Positions 9,601 to 20,960 of a stretch of 64,000 nucleotides of DNA are shown here, one piece after another. The notes below the pieces were generated by a model. That model was not told the DNA's origin. It ran no database searches and saw nothing but the letters and a program-made list of their open reading frames with translations. The translations under genes and the position numbers were made by a program. Each line of letters opens with the position of its first letter. Positions within the stretch are counted from its first letter, which is position 1. The stretch spans positions 62,001-126,000 of the forward strand of contig QEUM01000002.1 of assembly GCA_003577165.1 (NCBI GenBank), given 5' to 3'. The DNA comes from Armatimonadota bacterium. Lineage in GTDB: Bacteria > Armatimonadota > Fimbriimonadia > Fimbriimonadales > ATM1.

Positions 9601-10693
9601 GCGCAAGCTGACGGTGGGCGACAAGATGGCCGGCCGGCATGGCAACAAGGGCGTCATCAGCCGCATCGTTGCGGTCGAAGATATGCCCGTGCTCGAAGAC
9701 GGCACGCCCGTTGACATCGTTCTGAACCCGCTCGGCGTTCCGAGCCGCTTGAACGACGGCCAGATGTTGGAAACAATGCTGGGCCTCGTCGGCAAGCAAC
9801 TTGGCTTGCGGTTCTTCTGCCCGGCATTCGAGGGCAGCCGCCCTGAGCAGGTGTTCGACGAACTCACGCGCATCGCCGAGAAGATGCGCGCGGACGTGCT
9901 GCAGGCTTACGCGAACTCGGAACTCGGGCTCGGCGTGGAATTCGAGTACGGAGCGACCGTCGACGAGATGCTCGCGGAAATCGAAACTGCGCTCAAGAGT
10001 TTGGGCAAGACTCGACTCGAACAGGTGTCCCAGATCGTCGCCGCGGACCCAGCGTTTACGATCGGCGACATGGATCCGGACGCGGTGTTGGAAGTCGCGG
10101 ACAATGAGCCGCCTTACAAGGCGCCGAAGGCAGTCTACGAGTCCATTCTCAACCGAATCCGCACGAACGTGTGGGTGCGGGCTGGAATCGACGAGGAGAC
10201 CGGCAAGAGTCTTTTGCGCGACGGCGTTACGGGAGAGAGATTCGAATTCCCTGTGGCCGTCGGCGTGATGTACATGTTCAAACTCGAGCACCTCGCGGAA
10301 GAGAAGATCCACGCAAGGAGCATCGGCCCGTACTCGCTGGTCACCCAGCAGCCGCTGGGCGGCAAGGCTCAATTCGGCGGACAGCGCTTCGGTGAAATGG
10401 AAGTCTGGGCGCTTGAGGCGTATGGAGCGGCCAACACGCTGCAGGAGATCATCACCATCAAATCTGACGACGTGATGGGTCGAGTCCGCACGTATGAAAG
10501 CATCGTGCGCGGAGAGACCCTGCTTGAACCTGGCGTGCCGGAGTCATTCAAGATTCTGGTCAACGAATTGCGAAGCCTTGGCTTGCGCGTTACAGTCGAG
10601 GACAAGGGTGGTCGCGAAATCAACCTTCGCGATCTGGACGAACAATCTTACGGAGACGACATGAAGTTGGCTCGCTCCGTTGGTTTCTTCTAA
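6677..10693 (+). CDS. rpoB: DNA-directed RNA polymerase beta subunit
   Basis: A 1338-aa beta subunit, half of the RNA polymerase catalytic core. The ATG follows GGAGG. Landmarks are INGRERVIVSQLSRSPG, the rifampicin-pocket segment (residues 496-523), YGRICPIETPEGPN, MPWRGYNYEDAI, the active-site segment GDKMAGRHGNKG (981-992) and the C-terminal clamp segment with LGGKAQFGGQRFGEMEVWALEAYGAA. Unusually, residues 524-540 (PDRRPSASGKPGVVDAQ) replace the normally near-invariant GPGGLTRERAGFEV of fork loop 2, and T503 and N516 occupy the positions of E. coli Q513 and H526, both rifampicin contacts. Upstream rplJ/rplL are absent. A small gene and rpoC follow in the same direction. Confidence 0.97.
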   Translation: MKEIRHASKRLGAVLEVPNLIELQLNSYRSFVERGLPELLQSFSPIWDFTHSNYIEFLDFTLGQPKYSLEECRDRDVTYEAPIKVQVRLGGKEREVIESEVYLGDLPLMTDHGTFIINGRERVIVSQLSRSPGIYFFDEPQQATKWELRHVLMHRLPMRSEILPNQGKWLEIAEVEPDFVLQVTLSQSKRVPLTQVMKAFWGLPQARTFINRPLERAIHMRLAEPLVDKKTGEVLGDKDALITESFVKSLPKALLAAPHPVYSRTETNEDLLLLFGTNKKLKSPTAEDLVGKRANEDIKDGESLIVAKHGRIDRDTAKKIESLKLKTVDVLEVNPFIDATLAADTTDNTASALKDLHRKLRPGETPDPENAKTQLFGLYFDPRNYDLGRVGRHQINRRLGIDISDSVRNLTAEDLVHMVYRMTRLLEGEISGDDIDHLQNKRIRSIGDLLQAQMRVGLGRMEKVARERMTSAEPEALLPGIILSVKPVMASIKSFFSSSHLSTFMDQTNPMSEISNKRRLSTLPDRRPSASGKPGVVDAQREVQPSEYGRICPIETPEGPNVGLMKQLTVFAKIDDDGFLHAPFRKVENGYVTDEIEYLVAGEEDGRKVAPPDALVDDRGRLATEYVQVRFRGEFPEVKREDVELMDASPVIFSVAAACIPFLNHDDGARALMGSNMQRQAVPLLRSERPIVGTGYEERIAVDSGSSIRAERTGTVEYVTAQEIVIRPDGNGSVDRYVLNHMRQSNKSTCFTHRPIVFPGQRVRVGQPIADGPSCDQGHLALGKNLVVAFMPWRGYNYEDAIVVSERLVRDDVFTSIHIERYDTEAVDTKLGPEEITRDIPNVGEDSLKDLDESGIVRIGADVRPLDILVGKVAPKGQVELTAEERLIIAIFGKKAEETRDVSLRVPHGEQGTVVDVKVFSRYKYRCKDTGKIFYESKKREHMVSEITGGELEQIPGDELPAGTNMTVQVHVAQKRKLTVGDKMAGRHGNKGVISRIVAVEDMPVLEDGTPVDIVLNPLGVPSRLNDGQMLETMLGLVGKQLGLRFFCPAFEGSRPEQVFDELTRIAEKMRADVLQAYANSELGLGVEFEYGATVDEMLAEIETALKSLGKTRLEQVSQIVAADPAFTIGDMDPDAVLEVADNEPPYKAPKAVYESILNRIRTNVWVRAGIDEETGKSLLRDGVTGERFEFPVAVGVMYMFKLEHLAEEKIHARSIGPYSLVTQQPLGGKAQFGGQRFGEMEVWALEAYGAANTLQEIITIKSDDVMGRVRTYESIVRGETLLEPGVPESFKILVNELRSLGLRVTVEDKGGREINLRDLDEQSYGDDMKLARSVGFF

Positions 10694-10754
10694 CGCATGG
10701 ACGCTTTGGGCTCGCTAAGTTAAGGCGGCCCAGATAATGGAGAACAAAAAATCA

Positions 10755-11036
10755 ATGGCAAAAGTTAGATTCGTGTTTGACGGAAATACTGAGGTAGTCG
10801 TCGGCGCGGCCACGGATCGTGGCGCGAAGTTGATGGTTACCGGCGTTCGCCGACGTCTCGAGGGAGGCGAAACCCTCATCGAGGTGAAGGGAACGGACGG
10901 CTCGGTCTTCTTGAACGCTGAGCGGCTGGCATTCGTCGTCCCGATCGTTTCGGGCGAGAAGAAGTCCGGCGGAGCGAAGAAGGCTCGCGCTGCTGCCCCG
11001 AAGAAAGCGAAGGGCGGGAAGCGAGGCCGGAGGTAG
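10755..11036 (+). CDS. Small basic protein of unknown function between rpoB and rpoC
   Basis: A 93-aa protein if started at ATG 10755 (MAKVRFVFDG), preceded by TGGAGA with 11 nt spacing; an in-frame ATG at 10737 would add six residues. Residues about 1-62 look like a compact beta-rich domain (alternating hydrophobics, LIEVKGTDGSVFLNAERLAFVVPIV). Residues 65-93 are a disordered Lys/Arg/Ala/Gly tail of the kind that binds nucleic acid. I do not recognise a family. It lies 61 bp after rpoB and 64 bp before rpoC on the same strand, so it is almost certainly co-transcribed with the polymerase genes. An RNA-polymerase-associated or RNA-binding role is inference from position and charge only. Confidence 0.75.
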   Translation: MAKVRFVFDGNTEVVVGAATDRGAKLMVTGVRRRLEGGETLIEVKGTDGSVFLNAERLAFVVPIVSGEKKSGGAKKARAAAPKKAKGGKRGRR

Positions 11037-11100
11037 GCGACGCATCCGACAAACACACGACACGTTGAAACTGTCATCACGAGGAGCTGCCGAATAGTAC

Positions 11101-15804
<4,704 letters not shown>

Positions 15805-15819
15805 CCTTACGGGCAAAGG

Positions 15820-15853
15820 AGAGGGGCGGAGGCCGAGAGGTCCCCGCCCCTCT
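15820..15853 (+). terminator. Terminator hairpin after rpoC
   Basis: A perfect 10-bp stem AGAGGGGCGG (15820-15829) and CCGCCCCTCT (15844-15853) with a 14-nt loop lies 15 bp after the rpoC stop and is followed by TGGCTTTG. Position and stability fit the end of the rpoB-rpoC transcript, although the T-run is weak. Confidence 0.65.
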
Positions 15854-15894
15854 TGGCTTTGACTCCGCGGCGACGGAGTGGGTAAACGTAAGGC

Positions 15895-16368
15895 ATGGCC
15901 TCAGCACCTCAGACCGTAGAGCAGTACATCGCTTCGCTCCCGGCGGAGCGGCAAACTGCAATTCGCGAGATTCGGAAGACGATCCTCAAGAACCTTCCCA
16001 AGGGAGTCGAAGAAGGGATTCAGTATGGGATGATCGGCTACTTCGTGCCCCACAAGATCTACCCTGACGGTTACCACTGCGATCCGAAGCAGCCACTGCC
16101 GTTTGCCAGTCTGGCTTCGCAGAAGAGTGCCATCTCGCTTTACGCGTTCATGATCTATGGCGACTCAGAGTCGGAGGCCTGGCTAAAAGCAGAATTCAAG
16201 GCGGCCGGGAAGAAACTCGACATGGGGAAGTCGTGTATCCGATTCAAATCCCTGGACGACGTGCCGCTGAACGTGATTGGGAAACTCTTCTCGAGAATGA
16301 CCGTGAAGCAGTACATCGAAAAGTACGAAGCTTCGAAGCCGGCAAGCGCGAAGAAGAAGTCGAAGTAG
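15895..16368 (+). CDS. DUF1801 (YdhG-like) family protein
   Basis: A 157-aa protein of the DUF1801/YdhG family, with the typical start VEQYIASLPAERQTAIREIR, the central GIQYGMIGYFVP, and KSAISLYAF followed by the C-terminal KSCIRFKSLDDVPLNVIGKL. The family has no established biochemical function; structures show a compact alpha/beta fold. The tail ends in AKKKSK. It sits 41 bp beyond the rpoC terminator, so it probably has its own promoter, and is convergent with the nuclease gene with 8 bp between stops. Confidence 0.85.
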   Translation: MASAPQTVEQYIASLPAERQTAIREIRKTILKNLPKGVEEGIQYGMIGYFVPHKIYPDGYHCDPKQPLPFASLASQKSAISLYAFMIYGDSESEAWLKAEFKAAGKKLDMGKSCIRFKSLDDVPLNVIGKLFSRMTVKQYIEKYEASKPASAKKKSK

Positions 16369-16376
16369 GGCGCAGA

Positions 16377-17183
16377 CTAAGCGTCGGCTCCCTCGGGTTC
16401 TCGCCGAGCGATCGCTTCGACCTCTTCGGCAAAGTCCTCGTGCCTCTTGCACAACTGAAGGAAGTCGCACTCGAGGCAGATGTCCTTCGCAGTGGGAAGG
16501 AGCGACTCATAGTCGCGATTGAGGATTTCCGTCCCGACTGCGACGATGTCGCGCTCGAACTGCTCCAGCGCGGCTGGATCCGGTTCAACGGTCGTGCGCG
16601 ACTGCGTGCGGAGTGCGACAATCGTCGAGAGCACCTTTCGATCGGGAAGCATGCTCCGAACTAACAGCTGGTAGCAGTTCATCGCGACGTCGTTGAGCAG
16701 GTCCTCAGAATCGGTCTCAGACCTTCCACTCTTGTAGTCGATGATCTCGATAGTGCCGTCGTCTCTCTCGTCGATGCGATCGATGCGTCCGATCAGAACG
16801 AACTGCCCCAATTCCTTTCGGAGCTGCTTTTCTACGTAGAGAGTGCGGCCGATCGGCCCGCGGCGATAGTGCTCTTCGACATACGTCGCGACCAGGTCAC
16901 GGCCTTCGGCGAGGGCGACTTCGGCCTCTTCGGGTGAGGCGAACCCCGCCGTGATCCAGTTCTCCTCCAATGCGGCCACAGCCTGTTCTGCGGTTTGGAC
17001 GCCCCGGTCACCTTCGTCGTGAAACCTCTGGAGCACGGAGTGAAGACTTGCACCGAACGAGTAGTACGACTTCGACCTTAGAAACCACTTGCCTCGTGGA
17101 TCAACGTACGTCCACTTGTACTTCACGGGGCACGCGAGATACGTCGTGATCTTGCTCGGAGAGAGACTGGGTTTGCGCGGCAT
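16377..17183 (-). CDS. PD-(D/E)XK nuclease-family protein with a probable Fe-S cluster
   Basis: A 268-aa RecB/Cas4-like nuclease domain protein. Active-site candidates are E118 (VEKQL), D135 in GRIDRID, and D149 with K151 in EIIDYKSG. A cysteine near the N-terminus (C18, in TYLACPVKYKW) and C236, C239, C245 (CLECDFLQLC) match the four ligands of the [4Fe-4S] cluster seen in AddB and Cas4 nucleases. Such proteins resect DNA ends, but this one is a stand-alone domain with no helicase or CRISPR genes nearby. It lies 5 bp downstream of the methyltransferase gene on the same strand, in an apparent operon with dnaG. Confidence 0.85.
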   Translation of the reverse strand: MPRKPSLSPSKITTYLACPVKYKWTYVDPRGKWFLRSKSYYSFGASLHSVLQRFHDEGDRGVQTAEQAVAALEENWITAGFASPEEAEVALAEGRDLVATYVEEHYRRGPIGRTLYVEKQLRKELGQFVLIGRIDRIDERDDGTIEIIDYKSGRSETDSEDLLNDVAMNCYQLLVRSMLPDRKVLSTIVALRTQSRTTVEPDPAALEQFERDIVAVGTEILNRDYESLLPTAKDICLECDFLQLCKRHEDFAEEVEAIARREPEGADA

Positions 17184-17188
17184 GGTGC

Positions 17189-17983
17189 TCAGGGCTTCGA
17201 GAGGAGCAGCGTCAACTCATTGAGATGAAATGTGAGCAGGTCGCCGGATCCGTGCGGGCGCAGGTGCTCGCGAAACCAGCCGGATGCGTCCTCGATCATG
17301 AACAGAGCTTCGCTGCGCCGGGGCTCCTCGACATTTAAACGGTTCAGCCATTCCACGGCGTTGATCGGCTTGGACACGACGTCTTCGAAGTCGATCCAAA
17401 ATCCCGCGCGCCGAGCGAGCCTCTTCCACTCTTTCGCTGTGTGGCAGCGCACATGAGTCGGGTCTCGCAAAGTCTCCAACTCGTGAACGCGGCGATCCGT
17501 GTCTGGATCTTCGTTTCCAACGTTGTCAATGACCAGTGCCTTCTGCCCGGCTTTGAGAACGCGGAAGGCTTCGGCGAGGAATCGCTGCACATCGGTGAAG
17601 TGGTGCGCGGCAGTTCTGCACACTACGCCGTCGAAAGCGCCCGATCGGAACGGAATCCGATCCGCGGTTCCTCGGGTAGTGATCAGGTTATGCAGGCCGA
17701 GATTGCTCGCTTCGCGATGTATGAGCCGGAGCATTCCGGGCGAGGAATCGCATGCCACAACCACATCCACGAACGGGGCAATAGCGTAAGAACAGTGGCC
17801 GGCTCCAGCCGCGACATCGAGGTAGGCGCCGCCGGACGGCTTGAGCAAATCCACGATCCTGCTGAGGGCTGCCTCGTCACCATGGACGCTCGATTTCAAG
17901 TAGGCTTCCGCGGCTCCTCCCCAAGTGTCTTCGGCGCGCTCCACGGGCCTATTATGCGCCGCCCCGGCTGTCGTGTGGTTCAT
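17189..17983 (-). CDS. Class I SAM-dependent methyltransferase
   Basis: A 264-aa methyltransferase of the UbiE/Methyltransf_11 type. Motif I is YLDVAAGAGHCSYAIA, an acidic residue ends strand 2 (VVACDSS), and AFDGVVCRTAAHHFTDVQRFLAEAFRVLKAGQ forms motifs IV-VI. The C-terminal part contains WLNRLNVEEPRRSEA, a segment seen in a subset of bacterial methyltransferases with a small-molecule or unknown substrate. Its start ATG at 17983 lies 32 nt inside the end of dnaG, implying translational coupling. The substrate is not deducible. Confidence 0.85.
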   Translation of the reverse strand: MNHTTAGAAHNRPVERAEDTWGGAAEAYLKSSVHGDEAALSRIVDLLKPSGGAYLDVAAGAGHCSYAIAPFVDVVVACDSSPGMLRLIHREASNLGLHNLITTRGTADRIPFRSGAFDGVVCRTAAHHFTDVQRFLAEAFRVLKAGQKALVIDNVGNEDPDTDRRVHELETLRDPTHVRCHTAKEWKRLARRAGFWIDFEDVVSKPINAVEWLNRLNVEEPRRSEALFMIEDASGWFREHLRPHGSGDLLTFHLNELTLLLSKP

Positions 17984-19676
17984 TGAGTACCTGTCTTCGA
18001 TAGATGATATCGTCGCGCCGCTTCTTCTCGTTTTGGGCCCTGATGCGCTCCACCGCTAACTCGAGTGTCGCCTGGGTGACTGGGCCGACGATGCCCGCTT
18101 CCATCGTGTCGAAGGCGAATCTCACATCCGGCTCGAGCTGACGAAGAATCTGGTCACGGCTCCCCTCGGGGGCGTTCGGCCATTGCGTCAGGAACGCATC
18201 CCTGATGCGACGCCCAGCCTCGGATGCAAAAAGGTCTGGTTCCTTGAGGAGCTCCCACGCTCTCGCCCTGCACTCGGGATCCAATGCTCCTCGCAGGATG
18301 GACCTTTCATCACGAGCTGGGAGATTGATCGACGATGGTTGTAACGACTTCTGTGCCTCTGCCTCGCTGCGCTCGTTTCGAACTCCTTTTGTGAGCTTCC
18401 GTCGCGTAATCTCAAGCATGATTTCCAGCCGTTTTTTTGTGCCTTGTTTGTCCAGCGTGCCTCTCGGATGAAGCCCTGCGAGTTCATCGAGGATTCGGTC
18501 GGCTTCGACTTGGTCTTGAGCAACGGCTAAGAGCTCGATGGCTCCGCGCCAAAAACTGTCGGGAGGGGACGATCCGGATGGGAGGGATGCCACCCTCGAT
18601 CTGATCTGAAATCGCAATGGGCTCATCGCATCTTCGACATGACGAACGAGCCGCGCCGCATCACCGCGCTGGACGAACGATGCAGGGTCATCCTCGGGAT
18701 CGAATTCGGCGATCGTGCAGGCGATGCCGGCGTTCTCCAACACCTCCGCCGCACGCGTCGCCGCGCTTCTTCCCGCTGTGTCGCCGTCATACGCGATGAC
18801 TGCGCTGTCGGCATAACGGCGCAGCAGCGTCGCGTGTCGTTGCCCGAGCGCTGTGCCGAGCGTTGCCACGGCCGTCGCCAGGCCGGCTTTGTGGCAGGCG
18901 ACTACGTCGAGATAGCCTTCGACCAACAGAACCCTGCGCTGATCGCGAAGCGCTTTAAGCGATTGGTGCAAGCCATAGAGCGTCGCACTCTTGTTGAACA
19001 GCTGCGTCTCTCGCGTGTTCTTGTATTTAGGCTCCTGCGAGCCGAGTGAACGTCCACCGAATGCAACCAGTCGCCCGCGTTCGTCGCGAATCGGAAACGT
19101 GATGCGATCGATGAAGAAATCAACCCATCCCGCTCGGTCGTCTCCGCTGACGAGGCCTGCTGAGTTTGCGTCATACAGCCGGATGCCCTTGCGGCGCAGG
19201 TGCGCGACCAGCGCTTCACCGATGGCAGGCGCATAGCCGATTTCCCAAGTGGAAATCTGGTCCGCTGAAATTCCCCGCCTTTCGAGATATTGGCGTGCAG
19301 GAGCGGCGCTTTCGAGTTGCGACCGGAAAAACAGGCTGGCTTCTTCGTTGACCTGGATAAGCCGTTCGGCGTCCCCTTTGGCTTGCGGAGCCGTGCTTCC
19401 GAGTTCGACGCCGGCACGTGCGGCCAACTTCTCGAGCGCGCCGCGGAAGTCCGTGTTTTCCAACGCCATCACCCAGTTGAAGATGTCCCCCTTTGCCTGG
19501 CAGCCGAAGCAGTGATAGCGTTGTCGAGAGGGGCTCACAAAGAACGAAGGGGTCTTTTCCGTGTGGAACGGACAAAGACCCTTCCAATTCTGTCCCGACC
19601 GGCTCAGCCGGACGCGCTCGCTTATGAGTTCAACAATGTCAACCCGAGAGCGTATGGCGTCGAGTTCGTCCGGCAT
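17952..19676 (-). CDS. dnaG: DNA primase
   Basis: A 574-aa DnaG primase that synthesises RNA primers for lagging-strand replication. The N-terminal CHC2 zinc domain uses C35, H38, C56 and C59 (CPFH ... CFGC). The catalytic TOPRIM domain shows VLLVEGYLDVVA and AYDGDTAGRSAA. The C-terminal DnaB-binding region is present but short and poorly conserved. The gene reads into the methyltransferase gene by 32 nt. The frequent dnaG-rpoD partnership is absent here; instead it heads a unit with a methyltransferase and a nuclease. Confidence 0.95.
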   Translation of the reverse strand: MPDELDAIRSRVDIVELISERVRLSRSGQNWKGLCPFHTEKTPSFFVSPSRQRYHCFGCQAKGDIFNWVMALENTDFRGALEKLAARAGVELGSTAPQAKGDAERLIQVNEEASLFFRSQLESAAPARQYLERRGISADQISTWEIGYAPAIGEALVAHLRRKGIRLYDANSAGLVSGDDRAGWVDFFIDRITFPIRDERGRLVAFGGRSLGSQEPKYKNTRETQLFNKSATLYGLHQSLKALRDQRRVLLVEGYLDVVACHKAGLATAVATLGTALGQRHATLLRRYADSAVIAYDGDTAGRSAATRAAEVLENAGIACTIAEFDPEDDPASFVQRGDAARLVRHVEDAMSPLRFQIRSRVASLPSGSSPPDSFWRGAIELLAVAQDQVEADRILDELAGLHPRGTLDKQGTKKRLEIMLEITRRKLTKGVRNERSEAEAQKSLQPSSINLPARDERSILRGALDPECRARAWELLKEPDLFASEAGRRIRDAFLTQWPNAPEGSRDQILRQLEPDVRFAFDTMEAGIVGPVTQATLELAVERIRAQNEKKRRDDIIYRRQVLNEPHDSRGGA

Positions 19677-19692
19677 TCATGCCTATCGGGGC

Positions 19693-20436
19693 TTATGCTT
19701 TGCCTGCGGAAACGACGATCCCGGTTACGCGATACGGGCTCTTCGCCGTCTCGCGGGCGAATCGGAACGCGACCTTCCAATGTCGGAGGAAGCGGACCAT
19801 GTAGTAGTCGCCGGAGATGTCGTACCCATCAGGGTTCTGATACTTCTTGATGACGTCTGCCATCGTGCTGCCGAGGGTGATGCCTTGGGTGGTTCGGGCA
19901 GACCGGTTGTACAAGCCGAGAGCCTCGATTTGGACGACCTTGTTGAACTTGTTCAACACGAAATTGATGCTGCTTCCTGCGCCTCGGCTGTAAATCCATC
20001 GGACGAGTTCGATCTTCTGGGTGCCCTGAGTTCCGCCGCTGCCGGAGCCGCCGCCGCTCGAGCCGCCTCCCGTGTCGCTCGGGCCTCCGCCCGCAGCCGG
20101 GGTCGGCCGATTGATCCGCCCGGGATCCTGTCCCATCGGGGGCGCGATGAAGTCGACGGAGCCGCCGCCAACGCCTCCACCCGGCGCGCCGGCAAAGCCG
20201 CCGGTCCCAGGTCCACCCGCCGGAGCGCCAGTGCCACCACCGCCGGTTGCCGTGGTGCCAAAGGTCACAGGCTGGATGTCCGTCGGCGAGCCGAACTTCT
20301 TGACGACGTCGACGCCGGTGTCATAAAGCTTGATGCCGAGCAGGCCGTTCTCGGCCTTCGGGGTCTGGCCGATCGGGCCAACCGCCAATACTCCTACCGC
20401 TGCCGCGGCGATCGTGGAACGCAGAATGATCTTCAC
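19693..20436 (-). CDS. Exported protein with a long glycine-rich linker, function unknown
   Basis: A 247-aa protein with a signal peptide (MKIILRSTIAAAAVGVLAV). A short N-terminal segment (about 25-60) contains GLLGIKLYDTGVDVVKKFGSP and a C-terminal segment contains GITLGSTMADVIKKYQNPDGY. Both resemble the repeated GxxLGxsxxdVxkkyG units of secreted beta-rich proteins. They are separated by about 85 residues of Gly/Ala/Pro/Ser-rich linker. An envelope protein with two copies of a small domain on a flexible tether is my reading; no enzyme motif is visible. It lies 16 bp upstream of dnaG on the same strand. Confidence 0.75.
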   Translation of the reverse strand: MKIILRSTIAAAAVGVLAVGPIGQTPKAENGLLGIKLYDTGVDVVKKFGSPTDIQPVTFGTTATGGGGTGAPAGGPGTGGFAGAPGGGVGGGSVDFIAPPMGQDPGRINRPTPAAGGGPSDTGGGSSGGGSGSGGTQGTQKIELVRWIYSRGAGSSINFVLNKFNKVVQIEALGLYNRSARTTQGITLGSTMADVIKKYQNPDGYDISGDYYMVRFLRHWKVAFRFARETAKSPYRVTGIVVSAGKA

Positions 20437-20602
20437 GCTACTCGGGTCCTCCTTGGTGCTGCGGTCGGCCGGAGCCGACCTTCGCTATTTTGACGCAATC
20501 AGGGCCGGAATGTTACCGGCCAAGGTCCCAGCCTGGCCTGTAATTCGGGCCCCCCTGGGGTAATCTCGGCTGCAAAGAAACATTATGGAGGCAACCAATC
20601 CC

Positions 20603-20929
20603 ATGACGACGGCTTTGGCCCTGAAAGGGGCGGATTTCGACGAAAAGGTGCTCCGCGCCGGGCGACCCGTGCTCATTGACTTCTGGGCTCCCTGGTGTGG
20701 GCCCTGCAAGCAGATCGCCCCGCACGTCGAGGCCATCGCGCAGGAGTTCGCCGGCAAGGTCGACGTCTACAAGGTCGATGTCGACGAGGAGTCGGACTTG
20801 ACTCTTCGGTTCGGCATCCTGAGCATCCCCACCCTGCTCATCTTCAAGAACGGTGAACTGGTGTCGCAGATGGTGGGCGGCCGCAGCAAGGACGAAATTC
20901 GGCAGGCCCTCGAGAGAGTTCTCGCCTAA
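20603..20929 (+). CDS. trxA: Thioredoxin
   Basis: A 108-aa thioredoxin with the WCGPC redox motif, the cis-proline loop SIPTLLIFKNGE and the GGRSKDEI end. It reduces cytoplasmic disulfides with electrons from thioredoxin reductase; trxB is in this window at 33.5 kb, not adjacent. I chose the ATG at 20603 because GGAGG lies 11 nt upstream and the active-site cysteines then fall at residues 32 and 35, as in E. coli thioredoxin. An in-frame ATG at 20585 would add six residues. It is divergent from the glycine-rich exported protein. Confidence 0.95.
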   Translation: MTTALALKGADFDEKVLRAGRPVLIDFWAPWCGPCKQIAPHVEAIAQEFAGKVDVYKVDVDEESDLTLRFGILSIPTLLIFKNGELVSQMVGGRSKDEIRQALERVLA

Positions 20930-20960
20930 CGTCGCCGCCTCCGGCTAACCCCTAACACCC

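Noticed and set aside
8540-10372. 610-codon open frame antisense to rpoB
   Set aside because: It mirrors the rpoB reading frame with codon-bias-driven lack of stops and encodes an Arg/His/Val-rich protein with no family resemblance. rpoB is unambiguous here.
16377-17183. Cas4-like nuclease as part of a CRISPR system
   Set aside because: No repeats or other cas genes are present in the window.
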